A stretch of 64,000 nt of DNA, taken from contig NZ_JAEMTF010000010.1 of assembly GCF_016462415.1 (NCBI RefSeq), forward strand, positions 1-64,000. Direction: 5' to 3'. The notes under the pieces are model-generated. The model had not been told where the DNA came from and made no database searches. It saw only the letters and a list, made by a program, of their open reading frames with translations. This stretch comes from Williamsia sp. (GTDB lineage: Bacteria; Actinomycetota; Actinomycetes; Mycobacteriales; Mycobacteriaceae). A program made the translations under genes and the position numbers. Shown here piece by piece: positions 11,075 through 21,834 of this stretch; the stretch's first letter is position 1; each line of letters begins with the position of its first letter.

Positions 11075-11320
11075 TCAGACGGCCCGGACGTCGGTGACCA
11101 CGGGACACGTGAGGGTCCGGGTGATGCCCACGACCCCTTGGATGCTGGGGACCACGGTCGCGGTGAGGTCGTGGGCGTCGTCGACGCTCACGCGCACGAT
11201 GACGTCGTAGGGGCCGGAGACCTCTTCCGACGATGCGACGCCGGCGATCTCCGCGATGGCGGCGGCGGCCTGGGCGGCACGACCCACCTCGGTCTGGATC
11301 AGAATGTATGCCTGAACCAC
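11075..11320 (-). CDS. Stand-alone Lrp/AsnC ligand-binding (RAM) domain protein
   Basis: VVQAYILIQTEVGRAAQAAAAIAEIAGVASSEEVSGPYDVIVRVSVDDAHDL; no HTH; GTG start at 11320. Confidence 0.85.
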   Translation of the reverse strand: MVQAYILIQTEVGRAAQAAAAIAEIAGVASSEEVSGPYDVIVRVSVDDAHDLTATVVPSIQGVVGITRTLTCPVVTDVRAV

Positions 11321-11359
11321 GGCCTTCCCCTTCCTCAGTAGGTCCCACCCGACACGCCG

Positions 11360-12454
11360 GTGAATAGACTGGCACACATTGTCACCGACGAACCGTCCGG
11401 TGCGCGAATCAACGAGACCGGAGGAACCGCGGTGGTGGGCGCCAACGATTCCGGCGGCGACGTGTCGCGACCACCCGACTCGCCGGGCTCGGGTCCCACC
11501 GTCGCCGACCTCGGTGAGCAGGGGCTCATCGGTCGGCTCACCGCGATGTCGTCGCGGGCCGCGGCCGATCTGCCCGCCGATTCCGACCGTCTGCTGATCG
11601 GTCCCGGTGACGACGCGGCCGTCATCGCGATGTCGTCGGATCTGATCGTCAGCACCGACACCCTGGTGCAGGACAGGCATTTTCGCCTCGAGTGGTCGGC
11701 GCCGGAGGCGATCGGTCGACGCGCGGCGATCCAGAGTGCAGCCGACATCGCCGCGATGGGTGGTCGGGTGTCGGCGCTGGTGGTCTCGATCGCCTGTCCG
11801 CCGACCACCCACGTTGACTGGGTTCTCGCCGTCAATCGCGGACTCAACGAGGCCGCGGTCGCCGTGGGCGCCCGGGTCGTGGGCGGTGATGTGGTGTCCG
11901 CGGATCAGATCGTGGTGACCGTCACGGTGTTCGGCTCAACCGACGGTCGCGCGGCGGTGCCGGTCTCGGGTGCACGGGTCGGAGACCGTCTCGCCGTGAG
12001 CGGACCGCTGGGTTCCTCGGCCGCCGGGCTCGCCCTGTTGGTGGCCGGTCGGGCGCAGTCGTACCCGGATCTCGTTGCCGCGCATCGCGTCCCGATCGTC
12101 GATCTCGCCGCCGGGGTGGTTGCCGCCGTACACGGCGCGCACGCGATGACCGATGTGTCCGACGGGCTCGGCGCCGAACTGGAGACGATGGCCCGAGCGT
12201 CGGGGGTGTCGCTGGACGTCGTCGCGGCGTCGATCCCGATGGCCGACGGACTCGTCGAGGCCGGCGCGGAGCTGGGCGTCGATCCGGCCGGGTGGGCGAT
12301 CGGGGGAGGCGAAGATCACCAGTTGCTCGCCGCGTTCTCCGACACCCCGCCCGCCGGCTGGACGGTGATCGGTTCGGTTCTCGCCCGCGACGACGAGCGC
12401 CCCGTGCGCGTCGACGGTTCCGCGCCCGCCGTCCCCGGGTGGCAGAGCTTCTGA
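11360..12454 (+). CDS. thiL: Thiamine-monophosphate kinase (start uncertain)
   Basis: GEQGLIGRLT...IGPGDDAAVI...STDTLVQDRHFRLEWS...GGDVV...MTDVSDGLGAELE. Confidence 0.93.
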   Translation: MNRLAHIVTDEPSGARINETGGTAVVGANDSGGDVSRPPDSPGSGPTVADLGEQGLIGRLTAMSSRAAADLPADSDRLLIGPGDDAAVIAMSSDLIVSTDTLVQDRHFRLEWSAPEAIGRRAAIQSAADIAAMGGRVSALVVSIACPPTTHVDWVLAVNRGLNEAAVAVGARVVGGDVVSADQIVVTVTVFGSTDGRAAVPVSGARVGDRLAVSGPLGSSAAGLALLVAGRAQSYPDLVAAHRVPIVDLAAGVVAAVHGAHAMTDVSDGLGAELETMARASGVSLDVVAASIPMADGLVEAGAELGVDPAGWAIGGGEDHQLLAAFSDTPPAGWTVIGSVLARDDERPVRVDGSAPAVPGWQSF

Positions 12455-12481
12455 GGAGATCGCTGCCGCTAGATTGTCGGA

Positions 12482-13003
12482 ATGGCTGTGTATGCGTTGG
12501 ACGATCGCGTTCCCGAACTCGGCGAGGGGGCCTATGTGCACCCCGACGCGACGGTGATCGGGGCGGTGACCCTCGCCGCCGGTGTCTCGGTGTGGCCGGG
12601 TGCGGTGCTCCGCGGTGATTACGGGACCATCACCATCGGCGCGATGACGAACATCCAGGACGGCACCGTCATCCACTGCACACCCATCCACCCCACGACG
12701 ATCGGCGCGAACTGCGTCGTCGGCCACAACGCGCACGTCGAGGGCGCGACGGTCGGGGACAACTGCCTCATCGCGTCCGGATCGGTGGTGCTCAACGGTT
12801 CCACGATCGGCGACGGCGCGGTCGTCGGAGCAGGTGCGGTGGTGCCGTTCGACTTCGCCGTGCCCGCCCGCGCGATGGCCCTCGGTGTGCCCGCCAAGAT
12901 ACGTGCGGGTCACGAGGTCGCCGAGGGACACGTCGACCTCAACGTCGAGATGTACTTCCAGAACGCCCAGTACTACCGCGACCACCTGCGGCGGGTCGAC
13001 TGA
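12482..13003 (+). CDS. Gamma-carbonic anhydrase family (left-handed beta-helix) protein
   Basis: Hexapeptide repeats, [45 protein letters not shown]. Confidence 0.9.
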   Translation: MAVYALDDRVPELGEGAYVHPDATVIGAVTLAAGVSVWPGAVLRGDYGTITIGAMTNIQDGTVIHCTPIHPTTIGANCVVGHNAHVEGATVGDNCLIASGSVVLNGSTIGDGAVVGAGAVVPFDFAVPARAMALGVPAKIRAGHEVAEGHVDLNVEMYFQNAQYYRDHLRRVD

Positions 13004-13689
13004 TGGCCGCCGACGGACCCCGTCCGCTGACCGACCTCATCGACCCGGGGTGGGCGGCCGCGCTCGAACCGGTGGCCGACACGATCGCGTCGATGGGGAC
13101 CTTCCTCAGGGAGGAGATCGCCGCCGGTCGGCGATACCTGCCCGCCGGGGAGAACGTGCTGCGGGCCTTCACCACCCCGATGGACCGGGTGCGGGTCCTC
13201 ATCGTCGGACAGGACCCCTATCCGACGCCCGGGCACGCCGTCGGGCTCAGCTTCTCCGTCGCGCCCGACGTCCGGCCGGTGCCGCGTTCGTTGGGCAACA
13301 TCTTCACCGAGTACGTCGACGACCTCGGGCTGCCCCGGCCGACCAGCGGTGACCTGTCCCCGTGGAGCGACGGTGGCGTGCTGCTGCTGAACCGCGTTCT
13401 CACCGTCGCCCCGGGCGCACCCGCATCGCATCGCGGGAAGGGCTGGGAGGACGTCACCGAGTGTGCGATCAAGGCGTTGGTGGCCCGAGACGCCCCGCTG
13501 GTCGCGATCCTGTGGGGCAAGGACGCCGGGTCGCTGCAGCAGTGGATGCCCGAGATCCCGACCATCACCTCGGCACACCCGTCGCCGATGTCGGCGAGCC
13601 GGGGCTTCTTCGGGTCCAAGCCGTTCAGCCGCGCGAACGCGGCGCTGGAGGAACTCGGTGCCGACCCGATCGACTGGACCCTGCCCTGA
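13003..13689 (+). CDS. ung: Uracil-DNA glycosylase
   Basis: [45 protein letters not shown]. Confidence 0.97.
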   Translation: MAADGPRPLTDLIDPGWAAALEPVADTIASMGTFLREEIAAGRRYLPAGENVLRAFTTPMDRVRVLIVGQDPYPTPGHAVGLSFSVAPDVRPVPRSLGNIFTEYVDDLGLPRPTSGDLSPWSDGGVLLLNRVLTVAPGAPASHRGKGWEDVTECAIKALVARDAPLVAILWGKDAGSLQQWMPEIPTITSAHPSPMSASRGFFGSKPFSRANAALEELGADPIDWTLP

Positions 13690-13705
13690 GGCGAGCCCAC
13701 AGGCA

Positions 13706-14515
13706 TCAGGCGTCGTTGGCGGCGCTGAAGTCGGCCGGGCGCTTGGCCACGAAGGCGTCGACGCCCTCGATGCCGACGGGAAGCCCGGCCAGTCGTGAGA
13801 TCGACGCCGCCTCGGCGGCCATCTGGTCGGTCAGCGTCGCCCCGTCACTCGCCATCAGCAGTTCTCGGGTGGCACGGAGTGACTGTCGTGGGCCGGCCGC
13901 GATCGCCGTGGCCGCGGCGGTGGCGGCGCCCACGACATCGTCGTCGGAGTCGACGAGCTGCGCCACCAGTCCGATCTCGAGCGCCTCGGCCGCGGTGACC
14001 ACCTTGTTGGTGAGGATGATGTGGCGGGCCCGGGCCGCACCGACCAACCGGGGCAGTGCCCACGTCATACCGCCGTCGGGGGAGAACCCGATGGCCGAGT
14101 ACGCCGCGCGCAGGGATGTGCCGGGCCCTCCGATGGCGACGTCGGCGTGGCAGACGATGCTCATGCCCGCGCCGGCCGCCCAGCCGCGTACAGCCGCCAC
14201 GACGGGCACGTCGGCCTCGGCGAGGGCTGCGATGAACGCGTGGAACCGTTCGGCGAGGTCCGCGACGAACGCGGGCCGGTCAGGTGCCGATGCGAACGCC
14301 CGCACGTCGCCGCCGGCACAGAAGTTCGCACCCGGCCCGACCAACAGCACGGCGCCCACCGAGTGCTCGCCCGCAGCCACCGCGCGCAGCATCTCGGTGC
14401 CCTCGATCAGTGCGTCGGGCGCCAGCGAGTTACCACCGCGCTCGGTGGAGATGCGAATAGAAAGAACACCGTCGACGATGTCGACGGTGTTCAGGTCTGC
14501 CAGTGAGGTCATCAC
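13706..14515 (-). CDS. Enoyl-CoA hydratase/isomerase family protein
   Basis: AVLLVGPGANFCAGGDVRAFA; AAVRGWAAGAGMSIVCHADVAIGGPGTSLRAAYSAIGFSPDGG. Confidence 0.9.
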   Translation of the reverse strand: MMTSLADLNTVDIVDGVLSIRISTERGGNSLAPDALIEGTEMLRAVAAGEHSVGAVLLVGPGANFCAGGDVRAFASAPDRPAFVADLAERFHAFIAALAEADVPVVAAVRGWAAGAGMSIVCHADVAIGGPGTSLRAAYSAIGFSPDGGMTWALPRLVGAARARHIILTNKVVTAAEALEIGLVAQLVDSDDDVVGAATAAATAIAAGPRQSLRATRELLMASDGATLTDQMAAEAASISRLAGLPVGIEGVDAFVAKRPADFSAANDA

Positions 14516-14539
14516 TGCAGACTATGTGACGCGAACCAC

Positions 14540-14731
14540 TCAGCCGCGGACGACCTTGCCCGCCTTCAGGCAGGACGTGCAGACGTTGATGCGCTTGCGG
14601 TTGCCGGGGGCGACCTGGGCGCGGACGGTCTGGATGTTGGGATTCCACCGGCGGTTGGTGCGTCGGTGCGAGTGCGAGACCGACTTACCGAAGCCGGGTC
14701 CCTTGGCGCAAACGTCACAGACGGCAGCCAT
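14540..14731 (-). CDS. rpmB: 50S ribosomal protein L28
   Basis: MAAVCDVCAKGPGFGKSVSHSHRRTNRRWNPNIQTVRA. Confidence 0.97.
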   Translation of the reverse strand: MAAVCDVCAKGPGFGKSVSHSHRRTNRRWNPNIQTVRAQVAPGNRKRINVCTSCLKAGKVVRG

Positions 14732-14830
14732 CGTCGAACTCCTCATGTTGGAAACAGTTTGGTGGTTGTCTCTGCTGCGGCCGCCGACTCTCTCGGACAC
14801 CGCTCACGACAACCCTGCAAGGATAGCGGC

Positions 14831-16525
14831 ATGAACGCTGACGGGCCAAATACGCCCGGACCCGGTACCCGGCAGGCGCCGATGGATCCCGGGCTGCTGC
14901 GCGACTGGAGCCAGGAGTGTGTGCGGGGCCTGACCGCGGTCCGCGGCGAGATCAACGACCTGAACGTCTTCCCGATCCCGGACTCCGACACCGGCAGCAA
15001 CATGCTGCACACGATGACCGCCGCGGCGACCGCCTGCGCCGACACCGCCCCCGACGCCACCCTGACCGAGGTCATCCGCGCCGCGGCCGACGGCGCGACC
15101 GGTCAGGCCCGCGGCAACTCCGGGATCATCCTGTCGCAGGTCCTCGTCGGTCTCGCCGACGCGGCCGACATCAACGCGGTCGACGGCGCGGTGCCGTTCA
15201 ACCGGCTGTGGGCGTCGGGCCTGGGCCTCGCCGCCCTCGCCGCGACCCGGGCGGTCAGCGAGCCCCGCGACGGCACGGTGCTGACCCTGCTGCGGCAGGC
15301 GGCGGCCACCGCGGCCGACCTGATCGACGCATCGCCCGGTGACCTCGCGCGTGCGGTCGCCGACGGATGCGCCGACGACCTCGAGCGCACCACCGAGCAG
15401 CTGCCCGAACTCGCCCGTGCGGGTGTCGTCGACGCGGGCGGCCGCGGATTCCTGGTGCTCGTCGACTCGATGGTCAAGGTGCTCACCGGCGTCTCGGCGC
15501 GCCGTCGGCGGTATCAGGGTGCGCTGGCCGGCGGCGGCGACCCGATCGGGCACCCCGCGGCGGGCGAGGCCTGTGACGCGAACTCGTCGGAGATGGACTT
15601 CGAGGTCATGTACACCATCGAAGGTGCTGTCGCCGAACAGATCCCGGTGCTCCGGGCCCGTCTCGACGGACTCGGTGATGCTGTCGTCATCGTCGGGGAC
15701 AGCTCGAACACCGCCGGCGAGCGGTTCTCGGTCCACGTGCACACCTGCGAACCCGGTGATGCCGTCGAGGCCGGCATCGAGGTCGGCCGCGTCAGCGCGA
15801 TCCGGATCACCTGCTTCGTGCTCGATGCCCACCGCGCGTCGCACGATCCCGACGATCGCCCCGCCGCCCGCGCCCGCGGGGTCGTCGCCGTGGTCGACGG
15901 CGACGGTGCGGCGGAGTTGTTCGAGCAGGAGGGAGCGAGCGTCGTCCGCTCCGACGACGGACTCGACGCGGCCGCTCTCGCCCAGGCGATCCTGGCCGTG
16001 GACGCCGCACACGTGGTCGTGATGGCCAACGGCGCGTTGCCCGCCCAGGATCTGGTCACCGTCGCGGCCGATGCGCGGTCGAGGCATCGGACGGTGGTCT
16101 TCCTGCCGACGCTGTCGATGGTGCAGTGCCTCTCGGCGATGGCGGTGCACGACATCGCCGCCGCCCCCGACGCCGACGCCTACGCGATGGCCGAGGCGGC
16201 CGCGTCGACGCGCCGCGGATCGGTGGTCACGGCGAGCGAACCGGCGCTGACCCTCGCCGGCGCCTGCGACACCGGCGACCTGTTGGGGATGATCGGGGTG
16301 GACGTGTTGGTGATCGGGCCCGGGCAGTCGGAGGCGGCGACCGCGCTGGTGGACCTGATGCTCAGCACCGGTGGTGAACTCGTCACCGTGCTCGCCGGCG
16401 CGGACATCGCCGACGGGGTGCTCGAACGACTCGAACGTCATGTGTCCGCAGCCCATCCGGGGGTGGAGTTCGTCGCGTACCAGTCGGGACAGGCCGACGA
16501 GGTGCTGCAGGTGGGTGTCGAGTGA
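14831..16525 (+). CDS. DAK2-domain protein (YloV/FakA-like kinase)
   Basis: INDLNVFPIPDSDTGSNMLHTM; GQARGNSGIILSQVLVGLA; adjacent to rpmB and recG. Confidence 0.9.
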   Translation: MNADGPNTPGPGTRQAPMDPGLLRDWSQECVRGLTAVRGEINDLNVFPIPDSDTGSNMLHTMTAAATACADTAPDATLTEVIRAAADGATGQARGNSGIILSQVLVGLADAADINAVDGAVPFNRLWASGLGLAALAATRAVSEPRDGTVLTLLRQAAATAADLIDASPGDLARAVADGCADDLERTTEQLPELARAGVVDAGGRGFLVLVDSMVKVLTGVSARRRRYQGALAGGGDPIGHPAAGEACDANSSEMDFEVMYTIEGAVAEQIPVLRARLDGLGDAVVIVGDSSNTAGERFSVHVHTCEPGDAVEAGIEVGRVSAIRITCFVLDAHRASHDPDDRPAARARGVVAVVDGDGAAELFEQEGASVVRSDDGLDAAALAQAILAVDAAHVVVMANGALPAQDLVTVAADARSRHRTVVFLPTLSMVQCLSAMAVHDIAAAPDADAYAMAEAAASTRRGSVVTASEPALTLAGACDTGDLLGMIGVDVLVIGPGQSEAATALVDLMLSTGGELVTVLAGADIADGVLERLERHVSAAHPGVEFVAYQSGQADEVLQVGVE

Positions 16526-16538
16526 CGGAGGCCGGCTG

Positions 16539-18812
16539 ATGGCGACACAGGCGGATTCGCTCGCCGGGGTGGTCGGGGAGAAGACCGCGACGATCCTGGG
16601 CGAGGAGATCGGGGTGCACACCGTCGGTGAGCTGCTCCGGTACTTCCCGATGCGGTACGTACGCCAGGGGCAGCTGTCGTCGACGCGACGTCCGGAGAAC
16701 GGCGAGTGGGTGACCCTGGTCGCGCGGGTGGAGAAGGCCGATCTGCGCCCGATGCGGAACAGGCGTGGGAAGTTGTTGTCGGTCAAGGCGACCGACGGGA
16801 CGGTCTCGTTCGGTGTCACGTTTTTCAACCCGTACGCCATCGCACGCGCCCTGCGACCCGGCGTGCGGTTCATGGTCGCCGGGACGGTGTCGTACTACCG
16901 GGACCAGATGCAGCTGACCCACCCGAACTGGATGGTGCTGCCGGACGAGGGCGCCGACATCGAGACCGTCGGCTCGTCGATGATGCTGTCGATGGCGGGC
17001 GGGGACACCGCGGGTTCGAGCGCCGGTGAACCGGACGCCGGGGGAGCCGACTCGTCGGATCTCGCGGACTTCCACCGACCGTTCCTCCCGGTCTATCCCG
17101 CAACCAAAGCCCTACAGACGTGGGACATCTGGCGCGCGGTCCGCAAGGCCCTCGACGTGGTCGAGCGCATCGACGACCCGCTGTCCGACACCGACCGGGA
17201 CGCACGCGGGCTCATCGGCTCCGACGAGTCACTGCGGGCGATCCACCTGCCCGAGACGGCCGAGGACATCGAGGCGGCGAGCGAGCGTCTGAAGTTCGAC
17301 GAGGCCCTTGCACTGCAACTGAGCCTGGCGCAGCGTCGATTCGCCGATCTGGGACATCGGGGCCCGGCCGCGGTGCACGTCGACGGCGGACTCGAGGACG
17401 CGCTGCTCGGACGGCTCCCGTTCGAACTGACCGACGGCCAGCACACCGTCATCGACGAGATCTGCACCCAGCTCGGCTCGGGCGAGCCGATGAGCAGGTT
17501 GCTGCAGGGCGAGGTGGGCTCGGGCAAGACGCTGGTGGCGCTCATCGCCATGCTGCGGATGATCGACAACGACTACCAGTGCGTCCTGTTGGCGCCCACC
17601 GAGGTGCTCGCGGCACAGCACCACCGAAGCCTGTCGCGGATGCTGGGCGGCCTGGCGCAGGCCGGGGAACTCGGGGCCGAGGAGTCCGCGACGCGCATCG
17701 CCCTGCTGACCGGCTCGATGAAGACCGCCGGCAAACGAGCCGCGCTCCTCGAGGCGGTCACGGGCACCGCAGGCATCGTGATCGGCACGCACGCTCTGCT
17801 CGAGGATCACGTCGATTTCTTCAACCTGGGTCTTATCGTCGTCGACGAGCAGCACCGTTTCGGTGTCGAACAGCGGGACACGCTGCGTTCCCGTGGTCGA
17901 GACGATCTGATCCCGCACATGCTGGTGATGACCGCGACGCCCATCCCGCGGACCATCGCGATGACGGTCTACGGCGACCTGGAGACCTCCACGCTGCGCG
18001 AGCTGCCCGCCGGCCGGCAACCGATCACCACCAACGTCGTGCCCACCCAGCTGGAGAAGTGGGAGAACCGGTTGTGGCAGGTCGTCGATGAGGAGGTCGG
18101 GCTCGGCCGTCAGGTCTACGTGGTGTGTTCGCGCATCGGTGACGACGGCACCGCCGCCGGCGCCAAGTCCGAGGAGCGCGCCGCCGAACAACAGGGACCG
18201 CAGACCACCTCGGTGGTGGAGATGTTCGACCAGATCGTCAGCGGGCCCCTCGGCCGGCACCGGGTGGAGCTGTTGCACGGCCGGATGTCCGGCGACGACA
18301 AGACCGCCACCATGGACGCGTTCACGCGCGGCGAGATCGACATCCTCGTCTCGACGACGGTCATCGAGGTCGGCGTTGACGTCGCCAACGCCAACGCCAT
18401 GGTCATCGTCGACGCCGAACGGTTCGGCGTGAGCCAACTCCACCAGTTGCGCGGTCGGGTCGGCCGTGGCGGGCTGCCGGGTCGGTGCTTCCTGCGCACC
18501 GCGGTGTCACCGACCTCGTCGGCGATGGAACGGTTGCGGGCGGTCGAGGCGTCCAACGACGGATTCGAACTCGCACGGATCGATCTGATCCAACGACGGG
18601 AAGGAGACGTCCTCGGTGCGGTGCAGTCCGGCGTCAACTCCTCGCTGCGTTTCCTCTCCCTGCTCGACGACGCTGAGGTCATCGCCGACGCCCGGGAGTT
18701 GGCGGCCGAGGTCGTCGCCGGCGACCTCACCCTCCTCGACCACCGTCCGATGGCCGATCTGGTCGACGCGGTCCTCGGCCCGGGTCGGATCCGCTACCTG
18801 GAGAAGTCCTGA
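16539..18812 (+). CDS. recG: ATP-dependent DNA helicase RecG
   Basis: RLLQGEVGSGKTLVALIAML; DEQHRFGVEQR; MTATPIPRTIAMTVYGDLETS; QLRGRVGRG. Confidence 0.97.
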   Translation: MATQADSLAGVVGEKTATILGEEIGVHTVGELLRYFPMRYVRQGQLSSTRRPENGEWVTLVARVEKADLRPMRNRRGKLLSVKATDGTVSFGVTFFNPYAIARALRPGVRFMVAGTVSYYRDQMQLTHPNWMVLPDEGADIETVGSSMMLSMAGGDTAGSSAGEPDAGGADSSDLADFHRPFLPVYPATKALQTWDIWRAVRKALDVVERIDDPLSDTDRDARGLIGSDESLRAIHLPETAEDIEAASERLKFDEALALQLSLAQRRFADLGHRGPAAVHVDGGLEDALLGRLPFELTDGQHTVIDEICTQLGSGEPMSRLLQGEVGSGKTLVALIAMLRMIDNDYQCVLLAPTEVLAAQHHRSLSRMLGGLAQAGELGAEESATRIALLTGSMKTAGKRAALLEAVTGTAGIVIGTHALLEDHVDFFNLGLIVVDEQHRFGVEQRDTLRSRGRDDLIPHMLVMTATPIPRTIAMTVYGDLETSTLRELPAGRQPITTNVVPTQLEKWENRLWQVVDEEVGLGRQVYVVCSRIGDDGTAAGAKSEERAAEQQGPQTTSVVEMFDQIVSGPLGRHRVELLHGRMSGDDKTATMDAFTRGEIDILVSTTVIEVGVDVANANAMVIVDAERFGVSQLHQLRGRVGRGGLPGRCFLRTAVSPTSSAMERLRAVEASNDGFELARIDLIQRREGDVLGAVQSGVNSSLRFLSLLDDAEVIADARELAAEVVAGDLTLLDHRPMADLVDAVLGPGRIRYLEKS

Positions 18813-18830
18813 CCCGTCCGGTGTGATCCG

Positions 18831-19529
18831 GTGAGGGCACGTCGAGCGCTGCCGGCCCGGACATGGGCGGCGCTCATCGCGTTCGCAGTCATCTGCGTCC
18901 TCGTCGCGGTACTCGCGCGGACCCCGACCACGCGACCACCGATCGACGTCGACGTGACCGGCGCGGTGGCGGCGCTGGCGCAGGTGCCGGTCCTGCCGCA
19001 GCGCGCGCGTCCCGGGGGGTACGACCGTGCCGCGTTCGGCTCGGCGTGGGCCGACTCGTCCGACGCCCAGGACGCGGGCAACGGGTGCGACACCCGCAAC
19101 GACGTCCTCGACCGCGACCTGCGCGACAAGACCTACGTGGCGGTCGCGTCGTGTCCCCGTGCGGTGCAGACCGGGGAGCTGCGCAGTCCCTACAGCGGCG
19201 AATGGATCGACTTCCGGCGCGGCCGCTCCAGCGGGTCAGCGATCCAGATCGACCACATCGTGCCGCTGGCCTACGCGTGGGACATGGGTGCGTCGCAGTG
19301 GGAGCCGGCCGTGCGGCTGCGGTTCGCCAACGACCCCGCCAACCTCGTCGCCGTGGACGGCCCGTCGAATCAGGACAAGAGCGACAAGCCGCCGTCGGTG
19401 TGGATGCCGCGTCGGGCGGCGTTCGCCTGCCAGTACGCGGTGCAGTTCGTGCGGGTCGTCGCCACGTATCACCTCTCCGTCGACGCGCCGTCGGTACCGG
19501 TGCTGCGCCGGTCGCTGCGGCGGTGCTGA
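18831..19529 (+). CDS. Secreted or membrane-anchored HNH-type (DUF1524/GmrSD-C-like) nuclease
   Basis: N-terminal TM (WAALIAFAVICVLVAVLA); IQIDHIVPLAYAWDMGASQW...FANDPANLVAVDGPSNQDKSDK. Confidence 0.85.
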   Translation: MRARRALPARTWAALIAFAVICVLVAVLARTPTTRPPIDVDVTGAVAALAQVPVLPQRARPGGYDRAAFGSAWADSSDAQDAGNGCDTRNDVLDRDLRDKTYVAVASCPRAVQTGELRSPYSGEWIDFRRGRSSGSAIQIDHIVPLAYAWDMGASQWEPAVRLRFANDPANLVAVDGPSNQDKSDKPPSVWMPRRAAFACQYAVQFVRVVATYHLSVDAPSVPVLRRSLRRC

Positions 19530-19603
19530 TCTGTACGGCACACCCGTGCTGCCCTGCGACGGCGCGATGCGGGTCCACGCGGGTGCGGCGTTAGTCTGGT
19601 CCG

Positions 19604-20908
19604 ATGAGCGCAACCACCGCAGACACAGCGGTCGCGGATCGGGTGGACGCCGACGCGTCGGATCCCGGCACATCGATCGAGGTGCAGGTCACCGACGCCG
19701 CGCAGGCCGCGCGCCGGGCATCGCGAATCCTGGCCCGACAGACCACGGCAACCAAGAACGCCGTACTGCTCGCCGCCGCCGACGCGCTGGTCGCCCAGGC
19801 CGCCCCGATCCTCGCGGCCAACGACCGCGACATCGACCGCGCCCGGGCCGCGGGCATCGGTGAGAGCCTGCTCGACCGGCTGCGGCTGACCGCCGACCGT
19901 GTCGGCCAGATCGCCGACGGGCTGCGCCAGGTCGCGACCCTGCCCGATCCGATCGGCGACATCGTGTCCGGCAAGACGCTGCCCAACGGGCTGCACCTGC
20001 GTCAGGTCCGCGTCCCCCTCGGCGTCGTCGGCATGGTCTACGAGGCCCGCCCCAACGTGACCGTCGACGCGTTCGGCATCGCGTGCAAGTCCGGCAACGC
20101 CGTGCTGCTGCGCGGGTCGTCGTCGGCCGCGGAGTCCAACGCCGCGCTCGTCGCGGTGCTCCGCGACGTCCTCGTCGACCACGGCCTGCCCGCCGACCTC
20201 GTCACGTTGCTGCCCAGCGCCGACCGGTCGAGCGTCACCGCGCTGATCCGGGCGCGCGGCCTCGTCGACGTCGTGATCCCCCGCGGGGGCGCCGGACTCA
20301 TCGCATCGGTGGTCCGGGATGCGACCGTGCCGACCATCGAGACCGGCACCGGCAACTGCCACATCTACGTCTCCGCCACGGCCGATCTCGACATCGCCAC
20401 CGACGTCGTCGTCAACTCCAAGACCCGCCGACCGAGCGTCTGCAACACCGTGGAGACCGTCCTGATCGACACCGCCGTCGCCGACGTCGCCCTGCCGCGA
20501 CTGGTCTCGGCGCTCCAGGCCCACGGCGTGGTGATCCACGGCGATGAGCCGGGGATGGAGCCGGCGACCGAATCCGACTGGGCTGATGAGTATCTCAGCC
20601 TGGACATCGCGGTCAAGATCGTCGACGGCATCGACGCCGCCATCGACCACATCGACACGTGGGGTACCGGGCACACCGAGGCCGTGATCACCGAGGACCT
20701 CGCACTCGCAACGGAGTTCACCGACCGCGTGGACGCCGCCGCGGTGATGGTCAACGCCTCCACCGCGTTCACCGACGGCGAGCAGTTCGGGTTCGGTGCC
20801 GAGATCGGCATCTCCACCCAGAAGCTGCACGCCCGGGGGCCGATGGGCCTGCCCGAGCTCACCTCCACGAAGTGGATCGTGTGGGGCCGGGGGCAGACGC
20901 GCGCATGA
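19604..20908 (+). CDS. proA: Gamma-glutamyl phosphate reductase
   Basis: [54 protein letters not shown]. Confidence 0.97.
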   Translation: MSATTADTAVADRVDADASDPGTSIEVQVTDAAQAARRASRILARQTTATKNAVLLAAADALVAQAAPILAANDRDIDRARAAGIGESLLDRLRLTADRVGQIADGLRQVATLPDPIGDIVSGKTLPNGLHLRQVRVPLGVVGMVYEARPNVTVDAFGIACKSGNAVLLRGSSSAAESNAALVAVLRDVLVDHGLPADLVTLLPSADRSSVTALIRARGLVDVVIPRGGAGLIASVVRDATVPTIETGTGNCHIYVSATADLDIATDVVVNSKTRRPSVCNTVETVLIDTAVADVALPRLVSALQAHGVVIHGDEPGMEPATESDWADEYLSLDIAVKIVDGIDAAIDHIDTWGTGHTEAVITEDLALATEFTDRVDAAAVMVNASTAFTDGEQFGFGAEIGISTQKLHARGPMGLPELTSTKWIVWGRGQTRA

Positions 20909-21834
20909 CCTCGACACCGATCGACAACACCGGCATCGCACTCGGCGGCCCCAGCGTGGAACCGGTGTTCACCGACACCACGAACGTGGTGGACCGACTG
21001 GCCGAGACCGGGTATCTGGCCGACGTCGCCACCGCCACCGCGGTCTTCCTCGCCGACCGACTCGGCAAACCCCTCCTGGTCGAGGGGCCCGCGGGTGTCG
21101 GCAAGACCGAACTGGCGCGGGCGATCTCGCAGACCGCGGGCGCCGAACTCGTGCGGCTGCAGTGCTACGAGGGCATCGACGAGGCGCGGGCGCTCTACGA
21201 GTGGAACCACGCCAAGCAGATCCTGCACATCCAGTCGACCGGACAGCGCGGCTGGGACGAGACCAAGGCCGACATCTTCTCCGAGGAGTTCCTGCTCCCA
21301 CGTCCGCTGCTGCGGGCCATCTCGCGCACCGAGCCGACCGTGCTGCTCATCGACGAGGTCGACAAGGCCGACGTCGACGTCGAGGGGCTGCTGCTCGAGG
21401 TGCTCAGCGACTTCGCCGTCACCATCCCCGAGATGGGTACCGTCACCGCGGTGCGCCGGCCCATCGTGCTGCTGACGTCGAATGCGACCCGCGAACTCTC
21501 CGAGGCGCTCAAACGTCGCTGCCTGTACCTCTACATCGACTTCCCCGACGCGGCCCGCGAACACGACATCCTCTCGTCGCGGGTGCCGGGGCTCTCCGAT
21601 TCACTCGCTCGCGAGATGGTGCGCATCATCGGCGTGTTGCGGAGCCTGGACCTGCGCAAGAAGCCGTCGGTCGCCGAGACCATCGACTGGGGCAACACCC
21701 TGCTGGCGTTGGGGATCGGCGAGAAACCCGGACGCGGCCTCGACGACGCCCTGATCAAGCGGACCCTCGGCGTCGTCCTCAAGCACCGACCCGATCTGGC
21801 GACGGCGGCCGCGGAGCTGAAGCTGGACCGATGA
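20905..21834 (+). CDS. MoxR-family AAA+ ATPase (CoxD-like)
   Basis: [43 protein letters not shown]; start overlaps the proA stop (ATGA). Confidence 0.92.
   Translation: MTSTPIDNTGIALGGPSVEPVFTDTTNVVDRLAETGYLADVATATAVFLADRLGKPLLVEGPAGVGKTELARAISQTAGAELVRLQCYEGIDEARALYEWNHAKQILHIQSTGQRGWDETKADIFSEEFLLPRPLLRAISRTEPTVLLIDEVDKADVDVEGLLLEVLSDFAVTIPEMGTVTAVRRPIVLLTSNATRELSEALKRRCLYLYIDFPDAAREHDILSSRVPGLSDSLAREMVRIIGVLRSLDLRKKPSVAETIDWGNTLLALGIGEKPGRGLDDALIKRTLGVVLKHRPDLATAAAELKLDR

Noticed and set aside
11340-11430. TPP riboswitch near thiL
   Set aside because: No THI-element-like conserved CUGAGA segment recognised
14804-16873. 689-aa minus-strand ORF antisense to the DAK2 gene
   Set aside because: Shadow ORF; the plus-strand protein has clear conserved motifs
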